Part shown: one piece after another, positions 1 to 7,362 of the stretch
How the letters are laid out: each line of letters opens with the position of its first letter
Position numbering within the stretch: position 1 is the first letter of the stretch
Assembly (NCBI RefSeq): GCF_042675965.1
Contig: NZ_JBHTKJ010000061.1
Span: 1-25,527 of the forward strand
Length of the DNA: 25,527 bases
Direction of reading: 5' to 3'
Origin: Virgibacillus_R byunsanensis
GTDB lineage: Bacteria; Bacillota; Bacilli; Bacillales; Amphibacillaceae
Notes under the pieces: model-generated
Seen by the model: the letters and a program-made list of their open reading frames with translations, nothing else
Databases searched by the model: none
What the model was told of the DNA's origin: nothing
Made by a program: the position numbers and the translations under genes

Positions 1-196
1 TACTTGATAGCAATTCTCCTATTTCGTGCTTTGGCACTTATAAGGAAACGTTTCGCGCAGTACATTTCTTCACAATCTCTATATCTATTTTTATTTTAAC
101 ATAATTATCCATACCCCATTTTAGGTTATCTAAGGTTATTTGTTTATGAAAAAGGATAAACGATACAAAGGTTACAGCAACATTATGGAATAAGAC

Positions 197-228
197 CAGT
201 TTAGTTTCACAAACTGAACTGAGGTGAT
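197..228 (+). promoter_or_regulatory. Hairpin abutting the ribosome binding site of the DUF3888 gene
   Basis: An 11-bp stem (one G-T pair) is formed by 197-207 and 211-221 around a CAC loop, and its last base is the first base of the Shine-Dalgarno GAGGTGAT (221-228). The start ATG is at 234. It could be an operator or an RNA structure limiting ribosome access. Pairing is seen directly; function is inferred. Confidence 0.4.
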
Positions 229-233
229 GGATT

Positions 234-635
234 ATGAAAAAAACTGCTATGATACTCATGTTAGCAATATTTTTAGTGAGTTTTAACACGCCAGCTTATG
301 CAGAAACCATAAATGAAGCGGATACGGAATTATGTGATACTCTTAAATATGCATTAATTAATAGCTTAAGAGAGCCAGTTGATCAAGCAATAGCAGACAT
401 TTATAAGGACGATGAGGATGCACCAGAAGGACTTACTTGGGATTCCTATGATACGGAAATCTTAAAAATAAAGCAGTTATATGGAGTAGGTGGGGCATAT
501 GAAATTACGTTAAAAGTTTATCCTTATTATCGTGCCCATATTAGCTATGGGGAAGATGTAATTGTAGTAAATGCGGATGGGGAAGTAATTGATTATGAAC
601 ATTTAAAAACGTATCCAAGCGTGGACTTTGACTAA
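234..635 (+). CDS. Secreted DUF3888-family protein
   Basis: A 133-residue protein with an N-terminal signal peptide: MKK, a hydrophobic core at about residues 5-18, and a likely cleavage after AYA at residue 23. The mature part has the layout I associate with DUF3888 (small exported Bacillus proteins): an early helical segment with DTELCDTLKYAL, a central DTEILKIKQLYG resembling the family's LYDAKI..IKR segment, and a C-terminal strand ending GEVIDYEHL. The start is fixed by GAGGTGAT six bases upstream of the ATG. It stands alone, with the next gene 139 bp downstream behind its own promoter. No enzymatic function is known for this family and none is visible here; it is probably extracellular or in the cell-wall space. 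Confidence 0.7.
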   Translation: MKKTAMILMLAIFLVSFNTPAYAETINEADTELCDTLKYALINSLREPVDQAIADIYKDDEDAPEGLTWDSYDTEILKIKQLYGVGGAYEITLKVYPYYRAHISYGEDVIVVNADGEVIDYEHLKTYPSVDFD

Positions 636-674
636 ACAAGAGTTAAAATTAATATAAAGCTGATTTTAGACTGG

Positions 675-739
675 TTGACGAGTGATTACCAACATGTTAC
701 TATTAGGTCACATATAGTATGTCACTTATGGTAACGTGT
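675..739 (+). promoter_or_regulatory. Promoter with symmetric operator for the ArsR-SRPBCC gene
   Basis: A sigma-A-like promoter is visible: TTGACG (675-680), a 17-base spacer, TACTAT (698-703). Overlapping the -10 and running downstream are two co-centred dyads, ACATA/TATGT (710-714 and 718-722) and GTTAC/GTAAC (697-701 and 731-735), both centred on position 716. This is typical of ArsR-type autorepression, with the operator covering the -10 and transcription start. Confidence 0.55.
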
Positions 740-774
740 GTTAATTAAGATAAACCTATGAAAGGAACGATGTA

Positions 775-1554
775 ATGGAGGAAGAGCTTTCTGTTGTATT
801 TAAAGCGTTAGGGCATCCGATTAGAAGGCAAATTCTTGATTTACTTAAGAAATCGCCTAAAACAACTGGTGAATTAGATGAATATTTTCCTAAGGTCACC
901 AGGTATGCGATCATGAAACATTTAACTATTTTGGAAGATGGAAACTTAGTGGTGGTTAGGCGTGAAGGGAAATATAGAAGAAATTTTCTTAATGCTATAC
1001 CACTTCAGGAAGTGTACAACCGGTGGGTAGGGAAGTATATGCAGTCGACTGCATATTCACTAATAAATTTACGTTCTACTGTAGAACAAAATGGAGGGAA
1101 AGAGAGAATGACAACAAATAATAACGATTTTCGTATCGAGCAAGAAATATTTATGGATGCACCACGAGAAGAAGTGTTCAAGGCACTAACAGAGCGCATA
1201 CAAGATTGGTGGGAGTTCCGAGTGGCTCCAGAAGGTAAAGATTCTTTTTTAACATTTGACCCAGTTCCAGGCGGACAATTTATGGAAAAATGGGGGGAGA
1301 ATGAGGGGGCAATCTGGGGTAATGTTTATTATGTGAATGCTCCTGAGGAAATCCGTTTACATGGTCATCTTGGTATGCAAGGTGCAGTAAACAGTGCTTA
1401 TACCTATCGTCTTATAGAGAAAGATGGGGGAACATTACTTCAACTCTCTCATTCAGCATCAGGCATTATTCAGGAGAATTGGGAACAAGATCACAGTAAA
1501 GGGTGGGAGTATCTACTAGGAACCTTACTTAAAAATTATGTAGAAAATAAATAA
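775..1554 (+). CDS. ArsR-family HTH regulator fused to an SRPBCC (AHSA1-type) domain
   Basis: The first ~90 residues are an ArsR winged helix: ALGHPIRRQILDLL at the start, the recognition region VTRYAIMKHLTILED, and the wing VVVRREGKYRR. No metal-binding Cys cluster (CxC) is visible, so this is probably not a metal sensor. From about residue 118 a START/Bet v1-like AHSA1 domain follows (FMDAPREEVFKALTE, DWWEFR, VPGGQFMEKWG, GWEYLLGTLLKNY). ArsR-SRPBCC fusions are a known Bacilli arrangement; the second domain probably binds a hydrophobic ligand. The ATG at 775 follows AAAGGA at 761-766. A second good site, GGAGGG (1093-1098) before an in-frame ATG at 1108, could yield the SRPBCC domain alone. 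A second SRPBCC gene follows after 37 bp, probably in the same operon. Autoregulation is likely from the upstream dyad. Confidence 0.75.
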   Translation: MEEELSVVFKALGHPIRRQILDLLKKSPKTTGELDEYFPKVTRYAIMKHLTILEDGNLVVVRREGKYRRNFLNAIPLQEVYNRWVGKYMQSTAYSLINLRSTVEQNGGKERMTTNNNDFRIEQEIFMDAPREEVFKALTERIQDWWEFRVAPEGKDSFLTFDPVPGGQFMEKWGENEGAIWGNVYYVNAPEEIRLHGHLGMQGAVNSAYTYRLIEKDGGTLLQLSHSASGIIQENWEQDHSKGWEYLLGTLLKNYVENK

Positions 1555-1591
1555 GTTTCAAAAATAGACAGTAAATTGGAGGAACTTATCA

Positions 1592-2029
1592 ATGGTAGAT
1601 GTAAAAACAGAAAATACTATAAAGTGCCCCATTACTCAAGTATCAGAATATGCATCAAACCCAGACAACGCTCCTGAATGGTATGTGAATATTCATTCGG
1701 CAGAGTGGAAGACTCCAAAACCAATCAAGATAGGTTCCCAAATTGCTTTTAAAGCTAAATTCCTTGGGCGTGAGCTTACTTATGTTTATGAGATTGTTGA
1801 ATTAATCTTAGGTAGTAAATTGGTGATGAAAACAGCTAATGGGCCATTTAGTATGGAGACGATTTACACATGGCATCCGGTTGAGGGTAATCAAACTAAA
1901 ATGGTGTTAAGAAATAAAGGAAACCCGACAGGATTTTCAAAATTCTTTACATCATTTATGGCAACTATGATGAGAAGGGCAAATAGGAAAGACTTGAAAA
2001 AAATAAAGGAAATCCTGGAAAGTCATTAA
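1592..2029 (+). CDS. SRPBCC-family protein (polyketide cyclase/START-like)
   Basis: A 145-residue single-domain protein of the START/Bet v1-like superfamily. It has the N-terminal strand VKTENTIKCPITQVSEYASN with the usual helix, DNAPEWYVNIHSAEW, the central GSQIAFKAKFLGRELTYVYEIVE, and the long C-terminal helix ending KDLKKIKEILESH. Members bind lipids or other hydrophobic molecules; no specific ligand can be read here. GGAGGAAC at 1578-1585 sets the ATG at 1592. It lies 37 bp after the ArsR-SRPBCC fusion and both end at the hairpin terminator that overlaps this stop codon, so they are probably one operon controlled by the fused regulator. Confidence 0.7.
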   Translation: MVDVKTENTIKCPITQVSEYASNPDNAPEWYVNIHSAEWKTPKPIKIGSQIAFKAKFLGRELTYVYEIVELILGSKLVMKTANGPFSMETIYTWHPVEGNQTKMVLRNKGNPTGFSKFFTSFMATMMRRANRKDLKKIKEILESH

Positions 2030-2053
2030 TTTTAAGATTAATGACTTTTTCTA
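2021..2053 (+). terminator. Rho-independent terminator of the SRPBCC operon
   Basis: A perfect 10-bp stem, AGTCATTAAT (2021-2030) with ATTAATGACT (2037-2046), loop TTTAAG, then a T-rich run. The stem includes the stop codon of the preceding gene. Confidence 0.85.
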
Positions 2054-2144
2054 TTGGTAAGAGTAATAAAAGAATTTTTACGACTTGGATATTACAACAA
2101 GCTGTAAAGTGGTGTACTGAGTTTTTTTTCATTTATCTGATCAA

Positions 2145-2681
2145 CTACTGAACCAGTATTCCCGCTTTCTCCAATTCCTTGCATGCTGCGTCGATTTTTT
2201 CTTGTGTATCTGCTTCTAATGTATGTAGGTGGATTCCCTCTGTTAACGTTGATAAATACGTGGCGTTGGTTTCTTTTATACGTGTCACGAATTGCGTTAC
2301 TTCGGCACGGTTACTTACCATAACAGAAGCCGTTAAATCCCCGTACACGGCATGTTCCACGATGACGTCTCTTACGGTAACGCCATGATCAACCAGACAA
2401 TTTAATTCTTCCTCTGTTTGTTCAGGGGTATGTTTGCATACAATGACACTTTGTTTTACATGTTTATCTGGTTGATGTTTGATCAGCATATATCCTTGGC
2501 TTGTTGCAATAATGGGTTCATTTTTAGCTTTTAAAATGGAAACATCCTGTACAATTACTTGTCTGCTCACATTTGTTTTTTTAGCAAAATCACTGCCTTT
2601 AATAGGAAGTTCTGTTTCCTTTAACCTTTTCATGATAAGGTTCTGTCGCTCGATAGAGGACATTTTATTTTCATCCTTCAC
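2145..2681 (-). CDS. niaR: NAD biosynthesis repressor NiaR (YrxA)
   Basis: A 178-residue protein with the two-domain layout of NiaR: an N-terminal HTH_11 winged helix (residues ~8-60, IKGSDFAKKTNVSRQVIVQD) and a C-terminal 3H domain with the conserved histidines (VIVEHAVYGDL and EGIHLHTLE). In Bacillus this protein binds nicotinate and represses de novo NAD synthesis and niacin uptake genes. It is divergent from nadC and the TRAP-TAXI genes, and the 224-bp gap holds a TGTC/GACA dyad, which argues that it controls both directions. The leftward start has an AGGGG-type site (reads CCCCT at 2690-2694 on the plus strand). A few bases of T after the stop are seen but no convincing terminator stem. 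Confidence 0.88.
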   Translation of the reverse strand: MKDENKMSSIERQNLIMKRLKETELPIKGSDFAKKTNVSRQVIVQDVSILKAKNEPIIATSQGYMLIKHQPDKHVKQSVIVCKHTPEQTEEELNCLVDHGVTVRDVIVEHAVYGDLTASVMVSNRAEVTQFVTRIKETNATYLSTLTEGIHLHTLEADTQEKIDAACKELEKAGILVQ

Positions 2682-2723
2682 ATTAACCCCTCCAAAAACA
2701 ACTATAAACGATTTCCATTATTT

Positions 2724-2751
2724 TTTACAAAATTTCACTTGCTATTATAGT
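2724..2751 (+). promoter_or_regulatory. Candidate promoter of nadC-TRAP operon
   Basis: TTTACA (2724-2729), 16-base spacer, TATAGT (2746-2751). Transcription would start near 2758, just before the dyad at 2762-2792. The 2-in-6 mismatches make this a moderate call. Confidence 0.4.
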
Positions 2752-2761
2752 AATCATATGT

Positions 2762-2792
2762 AAATATAGATGTCAAGACACCTAGATATACT
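2762..2792. promoter_or_regulatory. Candidate NiaR operator between niaR and nadC
   Basis: The core TGTC-AA-GACA (2771-2780) lies in a wider near-symmetric stretch with TATAGA on the left and TAGATATA on the right. It sits between divergent niaR and nadC, just downstream of the proposed nadC start point. It resembles, from memory, TGTC-containing NiaR boxes. A second, separate short dyad ACTGTGA-TTT-TCACAGT follows at 2793-2809 in the nadC leader. Confidence 0.5.
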
Positions 2793-2905
2793 ACTGTGAT
2801 TTTCACAGTTATCAAGGGTGATTCCATGCGTCATTGGAACGCGTAGACCATGAAATGTGAATGTTTTCACGTAGTGGTTTGAAAAACATATAAGGAGTTA
2901 AGCTG

Positions 2906-3751
2906 ATGAATCCATTAAAGGTAAGAACGATGCTTCAATCATTTTTATTAGAAGATATTGGAGATCATGATATAACCAGCCAAACGATATTTCCGCTTGA
3001 TGAAGTTGGAAAAGGTGTATTTATCGCAAAAGAAACAGGCATTATTGCTGGGGTAGGAATCATTAAAGAGGCATACGGATTACTTGATTCTTCCATTCAG
3101 GTAACAGAGTTTGTTACAGATGGGGAGCAGGTGAGGGCTGGCGATAAAATAGCCGAGGTGGTTGGTCCGGTTGCTCATTTACTTACAGCAGAACGAGTTA
3201 TCTTGAATCTCATGCAGCGGATGAGTGGCATTGCTACGCTAACAAATAAGTGTGTGGAAATATTAGATGATCGTTCGATTCAACTTTGTGATACACGAAA
3301 AACCACTCCAGGTCTGCGTATGTTTGATAAATATGCCGTTGTAACAGGTGGTGGCAGAAATCATCGACAAGGGTTGTATGACGGGGTGATGATTAAGGAT
3401 AATCATATTTCGTTTTGTGGTTCGATTACGAAAGCTGTTCAAGCAGTTCGGGATAAAATTGGTCACATGGTTAAGATCGAGGTCGAAACAGAGATGAAGG
3501 AAGAGGTACTTGAAGCTGCAGCAGCAGGAGCAGACGTGATCATGTTTGATAATTGCACACCAGAAGAGGTTAACGAATTTGTTGCTTATGTTCCAGAATC
3601 GATTGTAACGGAAGCTTCAGGTGGAATTAATTTGGCAAATCTTGCAACTTACTCAGGTACGGGTGTGAATTATATATCCTTAGGTTTTTTAACCCATTCG
3701 GTAGCTGCATTGGATATAAGTTTGCAAGTTAAAGAGGGGAATAAAAAATGA
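2906..3751 (+). CDS. nadC: Nicotinate-nucleotide pyrophosphorylase (carboxylating), quinolinate phosphoribosyltransferase
   Basis: A 281-residue enzyme of normal length. It converts quinolinate and PRPP to nicotinate mononucleotide, CO2 and pyrophosphate in NAD synthesis. Hallmarks: LLEDIGDHDITSQTIFP near the N terminus, the ERVILNLMQRMSGIAT helix, the active-site DTRKTTPGLRMFDKYAV and GGGRNHRQGLYDGVMIKDNH, and the C-terminal barrel strands VIMFDN, EASGGI and YISLGFLTHS. AAGGAGT at 2891-2897 sets the ATG. Unlike the usual Bacillus nadB-nadA-nadC cluster it stands without nadA or nadB, and its stop overlaps the start of a TRAP-TAXI binding protein (ATGA), so translation of the two is coupled. 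This suggests that the quinolinate used is imported rather than made by neighbouring genes. Confidence 0.93.
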   Translation: MNPLKVRTMLQSFLLEDIGDHDITSQTIFPLDEVGKGVFIAKETGIIAGVGIIKEAYGLLDSSIQVTEFVTDGEQVRAGDKIAEVVGPVAHLLTAERVILNLMQRMSGIATLTNKCVEILDDRSIQLCDTRKTTPGLRMFDKYAVVTGGGRNHRQGLYDGVMIKDNHISFCGSITKAVQAVRDKIGHMVKIEVETEMKEEVLEAAAAGADVIMFDNCTPEEVNEFVAYVPESIVTEASGGINLANLATYSGTGVNYISLGFLTHSVAALDISLQVKEGNKK

Positions 3752-4773
3752 GATTACTAGCTACATATAGCAACATAGTATTACTTGTCGTATGCATGCT
3801 TGGATTAATGGTATTGGGCGCATGTGGGGCTCAGGATGAAGGAGAATCATCGAAGGCCAATGAAACTAGTCGGATGGACACGACGATAATTGGTGGTCGG
3901 ACAGGTGGAGCATGGTCTGTTTTTACTGAAGGGATAGCCGAATCGATTCGACGGGAATATGAGGATGCGATTATAACGGTTGAGCCAGGTGGGATCGTTG
4001 AAAATTCACCAACCGTAGATGTTGGGAACATTTCATATGGATTATCCTATGCAATGACCGCCTTTGCTGCGTATAGCGGGACAGAACCATATGATCAACC
4101 CTATGAATCTATTCGGGCGGTTAGTGTTGTGATACCTGCAAATTACTATCAATTTATTATGAGAGAAGATTCGGGGTATAATTCACTGGATGACATCGTG
4201 GAGAATCAGGTTCCATTGCGATTAGCTGTAGATCAAAAAGGATCAGCAGGTGAAATTATCACACGGAATATTTTACAACAATATGGTGTTACGTATGAGG
4301 ACATCATTTCCTGGGGAGGATCTGTTGATCATTTAGGAGATTCTAAAGCGTTTGAATTAATGAAGGATAAACGTATCGATGCCACAGGTGATGCGGTGTC
4401 TGTTCCTTCTAGCAATATTATCGAAGCTTCCACGACAATGGATCTTACTCTTTTGGACTTGAAGCAGGAAACGATTCAAGCCGTATCTGAAGAGTTAGGG
4501 ATGGTGTCCGGGACGATTCCATCGGGAAGCTATGATTTTTTAGGTCGTGATATTGACACGGTTAATACACCAGCTATTTTACTTGTGCACAAGGATGTAT
4601 CAGAAGCGGAAGTGTATCAAGTTACACAAGCCATTTACAAGAACTTGGACTACTTAGGCACGGTACATGAGGAATTTAGCCATTTAACGGATGAAAATAT
4701 AATGGATGTTGGGAGTGTTCCACTACATCCTGGTGCAGCAAAGTTTTTCAAAGAACAAGGGTTAACCGACTAG
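3748..4773 (+). CDS. TRAP-TAXI transporter solute-binding lipoprotein
   Basis: A 341-residue exported lipoprotein. A hydrophobic signal (residues 8-25) ends in the lipobox LGAC with Cys26, followed by an acidic/serine linker. The mature part is TAXI-type: IIGGRTGGAWSVFTEGIAE near the start, NISYGLSYAMTAFAAYSG in the middle, KGSAGEIITRNILQQYGV, and the typical ending LHPGAAKFFKEQGL. TAXI proteins capture organic acids for sodium-driven TRAP permeases. The ATG overlaps the nadC stop (ATGA) and the fused permease follows 52 bp on. Its link to nadC and NiaR makes a pyridine carboxylate, above all the dicarboxylate quinolinate, the best candidate ligand; this is inference, and glutamate-like substrates known for other TAXI systems cannot be excluded. 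Confidence 0.87.
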   Translation: MRLLATYSNIVLLVVCMLGLMVLGACGAQDEGESSKANETSRMDTTIIGGRTGGAWSVFTEGIAESIRREYEDAIITVEPGGIVENSPTVDVGNISYGLSYAMTAFAAYSGTEPYDQPYESIRAVSVVIPANYYQFIMREDSGYNSLDDIVENQVPLRLAVDQKGSAGEIITRNILQQYGVTYEDIISWGGSVDHLGDSKAFELMKDKRIDATGDAVSVPSSNIIEASTTMDLTLLDLKQETIQAVSEELGMVSGTIPSGSYDFLGRDIDTVNTPAILLVHKDVSEAEVYQVTQAIYKNLDYLGTVHEEFSHLTDENIMDVGSVPLHPGAAKFFKEQGLTD

Positions 4774-4825
4774 GCTAGTGCTTTAAATTCTCAATTATCG
4801 GTTGCTTGGAAGGGAGTAATTCAAT

Positions 4826-6814
4826 GTGGCTATTAAAAATAGGCTATTGGCATGGTTTAACGAAGGAAACAAGCGTGAATTATCAGGAATTCATATAAAA
4901 CTGTTTGCTGTTATTGCACTTGCTTTATCCATCTACCAGATTTGGTCTGTTGTCTGGGGGACATTGGACCCAATGAACCAGATGGCGCTTCATGTGTCGT
5001 TCATTTTGGTATTAACCTTCTTACTGTTTGGCTATTCTAAAAAATCCGGGGAAAGCAGGTCCCATCATGTGCCAACAAAGGTTGATTATACGGCTGCTTT
5101 CTTAGCTGTAGGGGCGGGGATTTATTTCACGATCCATGCAGAACGAATGGCAGTGCGAATTCCAATTATCGACCCCTTAGCACCTTTAGATATAGTGGTT
5201 GGATTAATTGTTGTCGTGTTAAGTTTGGAGGCAGCACGAAGAACGATTGGTTTTCCGATTGTCATGATTGTATTTATAGGTATGGCTTATGCATTATGGG
5301 GTCATCATTTAGGTGGTCTGTGGGGTCATCGCCCATTGTCTCCTGTTGAATTCTTGGATGAATTAGCCTTCAGTTTTAACGGGATATGGGGTTCGCCAGT
5401 TTCTGTTGCGGCTTCATTTGTATTTATGTTTATGCTGTTTGGTTCGTTTTTACAAAAAGCTGGAGCTGGTGAGTTTTTCTTCAAGCTTTCAGCGGCTATT
5501 GCAGGCAGCTCAAAAGGAGGAGCAGCTAAGGTGGCTGTTCTGGCTAGTGCTTTTTTTGGTTCTATTACCGGAAGCCCAACCGCTAACGTGGTAACAACCG
5601 GTTCGTTTACGATTCCAATAAGTAAAAAAACGGGATATAAGCCAGCGTTTGCTGCTGCTGTTGAAGCAGCAGCATCTACTGGGGGAAGCATATTACCACC
5701 GATTATGGGATCATCTGCTTTCTTGATGGCTGCTGTAACACAGTTGCCATATGGAGCGATTGTTATCGCTGCGATCATCCCTGGTCTTCTTTATTATGCT
5801 TCGTTGTTAACGATGGTCCATTTCGAAGCATTGCGTTTAGATCTGCCACGTACTGCTAAACAACATATTCCACACTTGAAGCAGGTGTTAAAAGAAGGCT
5901 GGTACTATTTTATTCCGTTAGTTGTCTTGGTCTATTTTCTAATACAAGGTTATAGTGCTTCCAGAGCGGCTTTTTACGGTATTTTATCCATTGTCGTTGT
6001 CAGTTGGTTTCATAAAAACACGCGCATGGGTTTAAAAGAAATCATTGCTGCAATGGTTGGAGGTGCTAAATCTTCCATTCCTGTCACAACTGCTTGTGCA
6101 GCAGCCGGTTTAGTTATTGCAGGGATTATGTCGACAGGTCTTGGGGGGAAGTTAACTAGTATTGTACTCGGGATAACAGAAGGAATGCTTTTTCCCACTT
6201 TACTCGTCGTCATGCTTATTTGTATTGTTTTAGGAATGGGGATGCCTGTAGCTGCCGCCTATATTTTAACGGCGATGTTAGCAGCACCTGCTCTAATTGA
6301 ATTAGGTGTGTCGACCATCTCTGCACACTTATTTATTGTCTATTTTTCGATATTCTCTGCCATCACCCCACCGGTTGCCGTAGCAGCCTTTGCAGCATCA
6401 GGAATAGCAAACAGTAATCCAAATAGGGTAGGATTTTTAGCGGTACGGTTAGGATTAGTTGGTTTTATGGTGCCGTATATGTTTGTGTTAGAGCCTTCCT
6501 TGTTGATGGATGGGTCGTTAACACAAATTGTTATTTCTGTTATTACGGCGTTAGTAGGTGTGATTACGCTCGCGGCAGGGTCCATTGGCTGGTTATTGAC
6601 AAGAACTTCTCTACTAGAACGAACGGTCTTGATTGCTAGTGGGATGATGTCGATGTACCCTGGTTTATTATCGGATGGTTTTGGAATAGCGATTATGTGT
6701 TTTGTTACCTTTATCCAATATAGGCGAAAAAATAATTGCAAGAAAGCTGTTCAGGCAGAATCGACAGAAGATATGCAAATGGAAGTAGGCCAATCGATGG
6801 GTGTTAGTAGTTAA
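4826..6814 (+). CDS. TRAP-TAXI transporter fused permease (DctQM-type)
   Basis: A 662-residue, highly hydrophobic permease of the fused TAXI kind, where the small (4-helix) and large (about 12-helix) TRAP subunits form one chain. Visible marks: the N-terminal DctQ-like helices up to ~residue 130, SLEAARRTIGFPIV, the DctM core FGSITGSPTANVVTTGSFTIP and GGSILPPIMGSSAFLMAA, and the later repeat GMGMPVAAAYILTAMLAAPALIELG with SAITPPVAVAAFAASGIA. The start is GTG at 4826 after GGAAGGGAG (4808-4816); an ATG two bases upstream is out of frame. It works with the preceding lipoprotein, probably as a sodium symporter in the cytoplasmic membrane. The operon ends at the terminator at 6921. Confidence 0.9.
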   Translation: MAIKNRLLAWFNEGNKRELSGIHIKLFAVIALALSIYQIWSVVWGTLDPMNQMALHVSFILVLTFLLFGYSKKSGESRSHHVPTKVDYTAAFLAVGAGIYFTIHAERMAVRIPIIDPLAPLDIVVGLIVVVLSLEAARRTIGFPIVMIVFIGMAYALWGHHLGGLWGHRPLSPVEFLDELAFSFNGIWGSPVSVAASFVFMFMLFGSFLQKAGAGEFFFKLSAAIAGSSKGGAAKVAVLASAFFGSITGSPTANVVTTGSFTIPISKKTGYKPAFAAAVEAAASTGGSILPPIMGSSAFLMAAVTQLPYGAIVIAAIIPGLLYYASLLTMVHFEALRLDLPRTAKQHIPHLKQVLKEGWYYFIPLVVLVYFLIQGYSASRAAFYGILSIVVVSWFHKNTRMGLKEIIAAMVGGAKSSIPVTTACAAAGLVIAGIMSTGLGGKLTSIVLGITEGMLFPTLLVVMLICIVLGMGMPVAAAYILTAMLAAPALIELGVSTISAHLFIVYFSIFSAITPPVAVAAFAASGIANSNPNRVGFLAVRLGLVGFMVPYMFVLEPSLLMDGSLTQIVISVITALVGVITLAAGSIGWLLTRTSLLERTVLIASGMMSMYPGLLSDGFGIAIMCFVTFIQYRRKNNCKKAVQAESTEDMQMEVGQSMGVSS

Positions 6815-6920
6815 TGTTTGTATAGATGCTGAGTCGATGTGGTAGCATTTTTGAGCGTAATTGTTGTTGTGTTAGAAACGATGAGGTTCTCACGAGTAGA
6901 AGCATAAGTGAATAAAGAAA

Positions 6921-6961
6921 AAAAGTCAAAATATACATCACTTGTATGTTTTGGCTTTTTA
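6921..6961 (+). terminator. Terminator of the nadC-TRAP operon
   Basis: A 15-bp stem with two G-T pairs, AAGTCAAAATATACA (6923-6937) with TGTATGTTTTGGCTT (6943-6957), followed by TTT and preceded by an A run, so it may work in both directions. Confidence 0.8.
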
Positions 6962-6963
6962 CT

Positions 6964-7277
6964 TATAGTTTAGGAAATTATAAAATTTGGAGACTTTGGA
7001 TAAATTATTGACTGTGTAAGCCGCGTCTCGCTCCAGCGCCCGTGCTGCTAGTGGGCTTCCTGATCCTCCTTACGATAAGTCAACATCGATTCGCTTAGCG
7101 AAGGAAGGCCGACTAAAAACGGACTCCCGGCCCAACGTCGGCATACCCCTATGAAGGGGCATGTTTCCTTTAAGGAAGATCGACTAACTTCGCCGCTTTC
7201 GGCGGCAACGTCGACCCACCCGCGATGCGCGGGCGCAGCCCATACGTCCCTAAACGGGCGCTTCTAGCTTTTGTTCT
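6964..7277 (-). repeat. Structured dispersed repeat, copy A (reads leftward)
   Basis: The reverse strand of this stretch shares three conserved blocks with 18608-18877: an entry block from AGAACAAAAGC through GACGTATGGGCT, a central block GAATCGATGTTGACTTATCG continuing to AAGCCCACTAG, and an AT-rich tail holding AATTTTATAATTT. Between the blocks the two copies differ and carry unrelated hairpins. In this copy AGCGCCCG (7035-7042) pairs perfectly with CGGGCGCT (7255-7262), and TGGGCT (7052-7057) with AGCCCA (7237-7242), giving nested stems around internal hairpins. The G+C content is far above the surroundings. No coding potential is seen. This fills most of the gap between the TRAP operon and the MFS gene. 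Confidence 0.85.
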
Positions 7278-7362
7278 AAGACAGTTTACTGGATTTTTGG
7301 CCTGTTTGCTGTTTATGATAACGAAGTAGGTTGTGAATAATTAGGAAGGGAGATTGATCGTA

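Noticed and set aside
38..289. 83-codon frame on the minus strand
   Set aside because: It overlaps the start of the DUF3888 gene, has no convincing ribosome site and shows no family pattern.
2100..2144. Terminator for niaR
   Set aside because: TTACA/TGTAA near 2091-2106 forms only a 5-bp stem and no T run follows it on the minus strand.
2793..2880. Riboswitch in the nadC leader
   Set aside because: Short dyads (2793-2809 and 2857-2870) are present, but no NAD-type riboswitch pattern or expression platform is recognisable. A protein operator explains the region better.
5326..5778. 150-codon minus-strand frame within the TRAP permease
   Set aside because: It is a shadow of the permease reading frame; the Ala/Pro/Asn-rich composition follows from the opposite strand.
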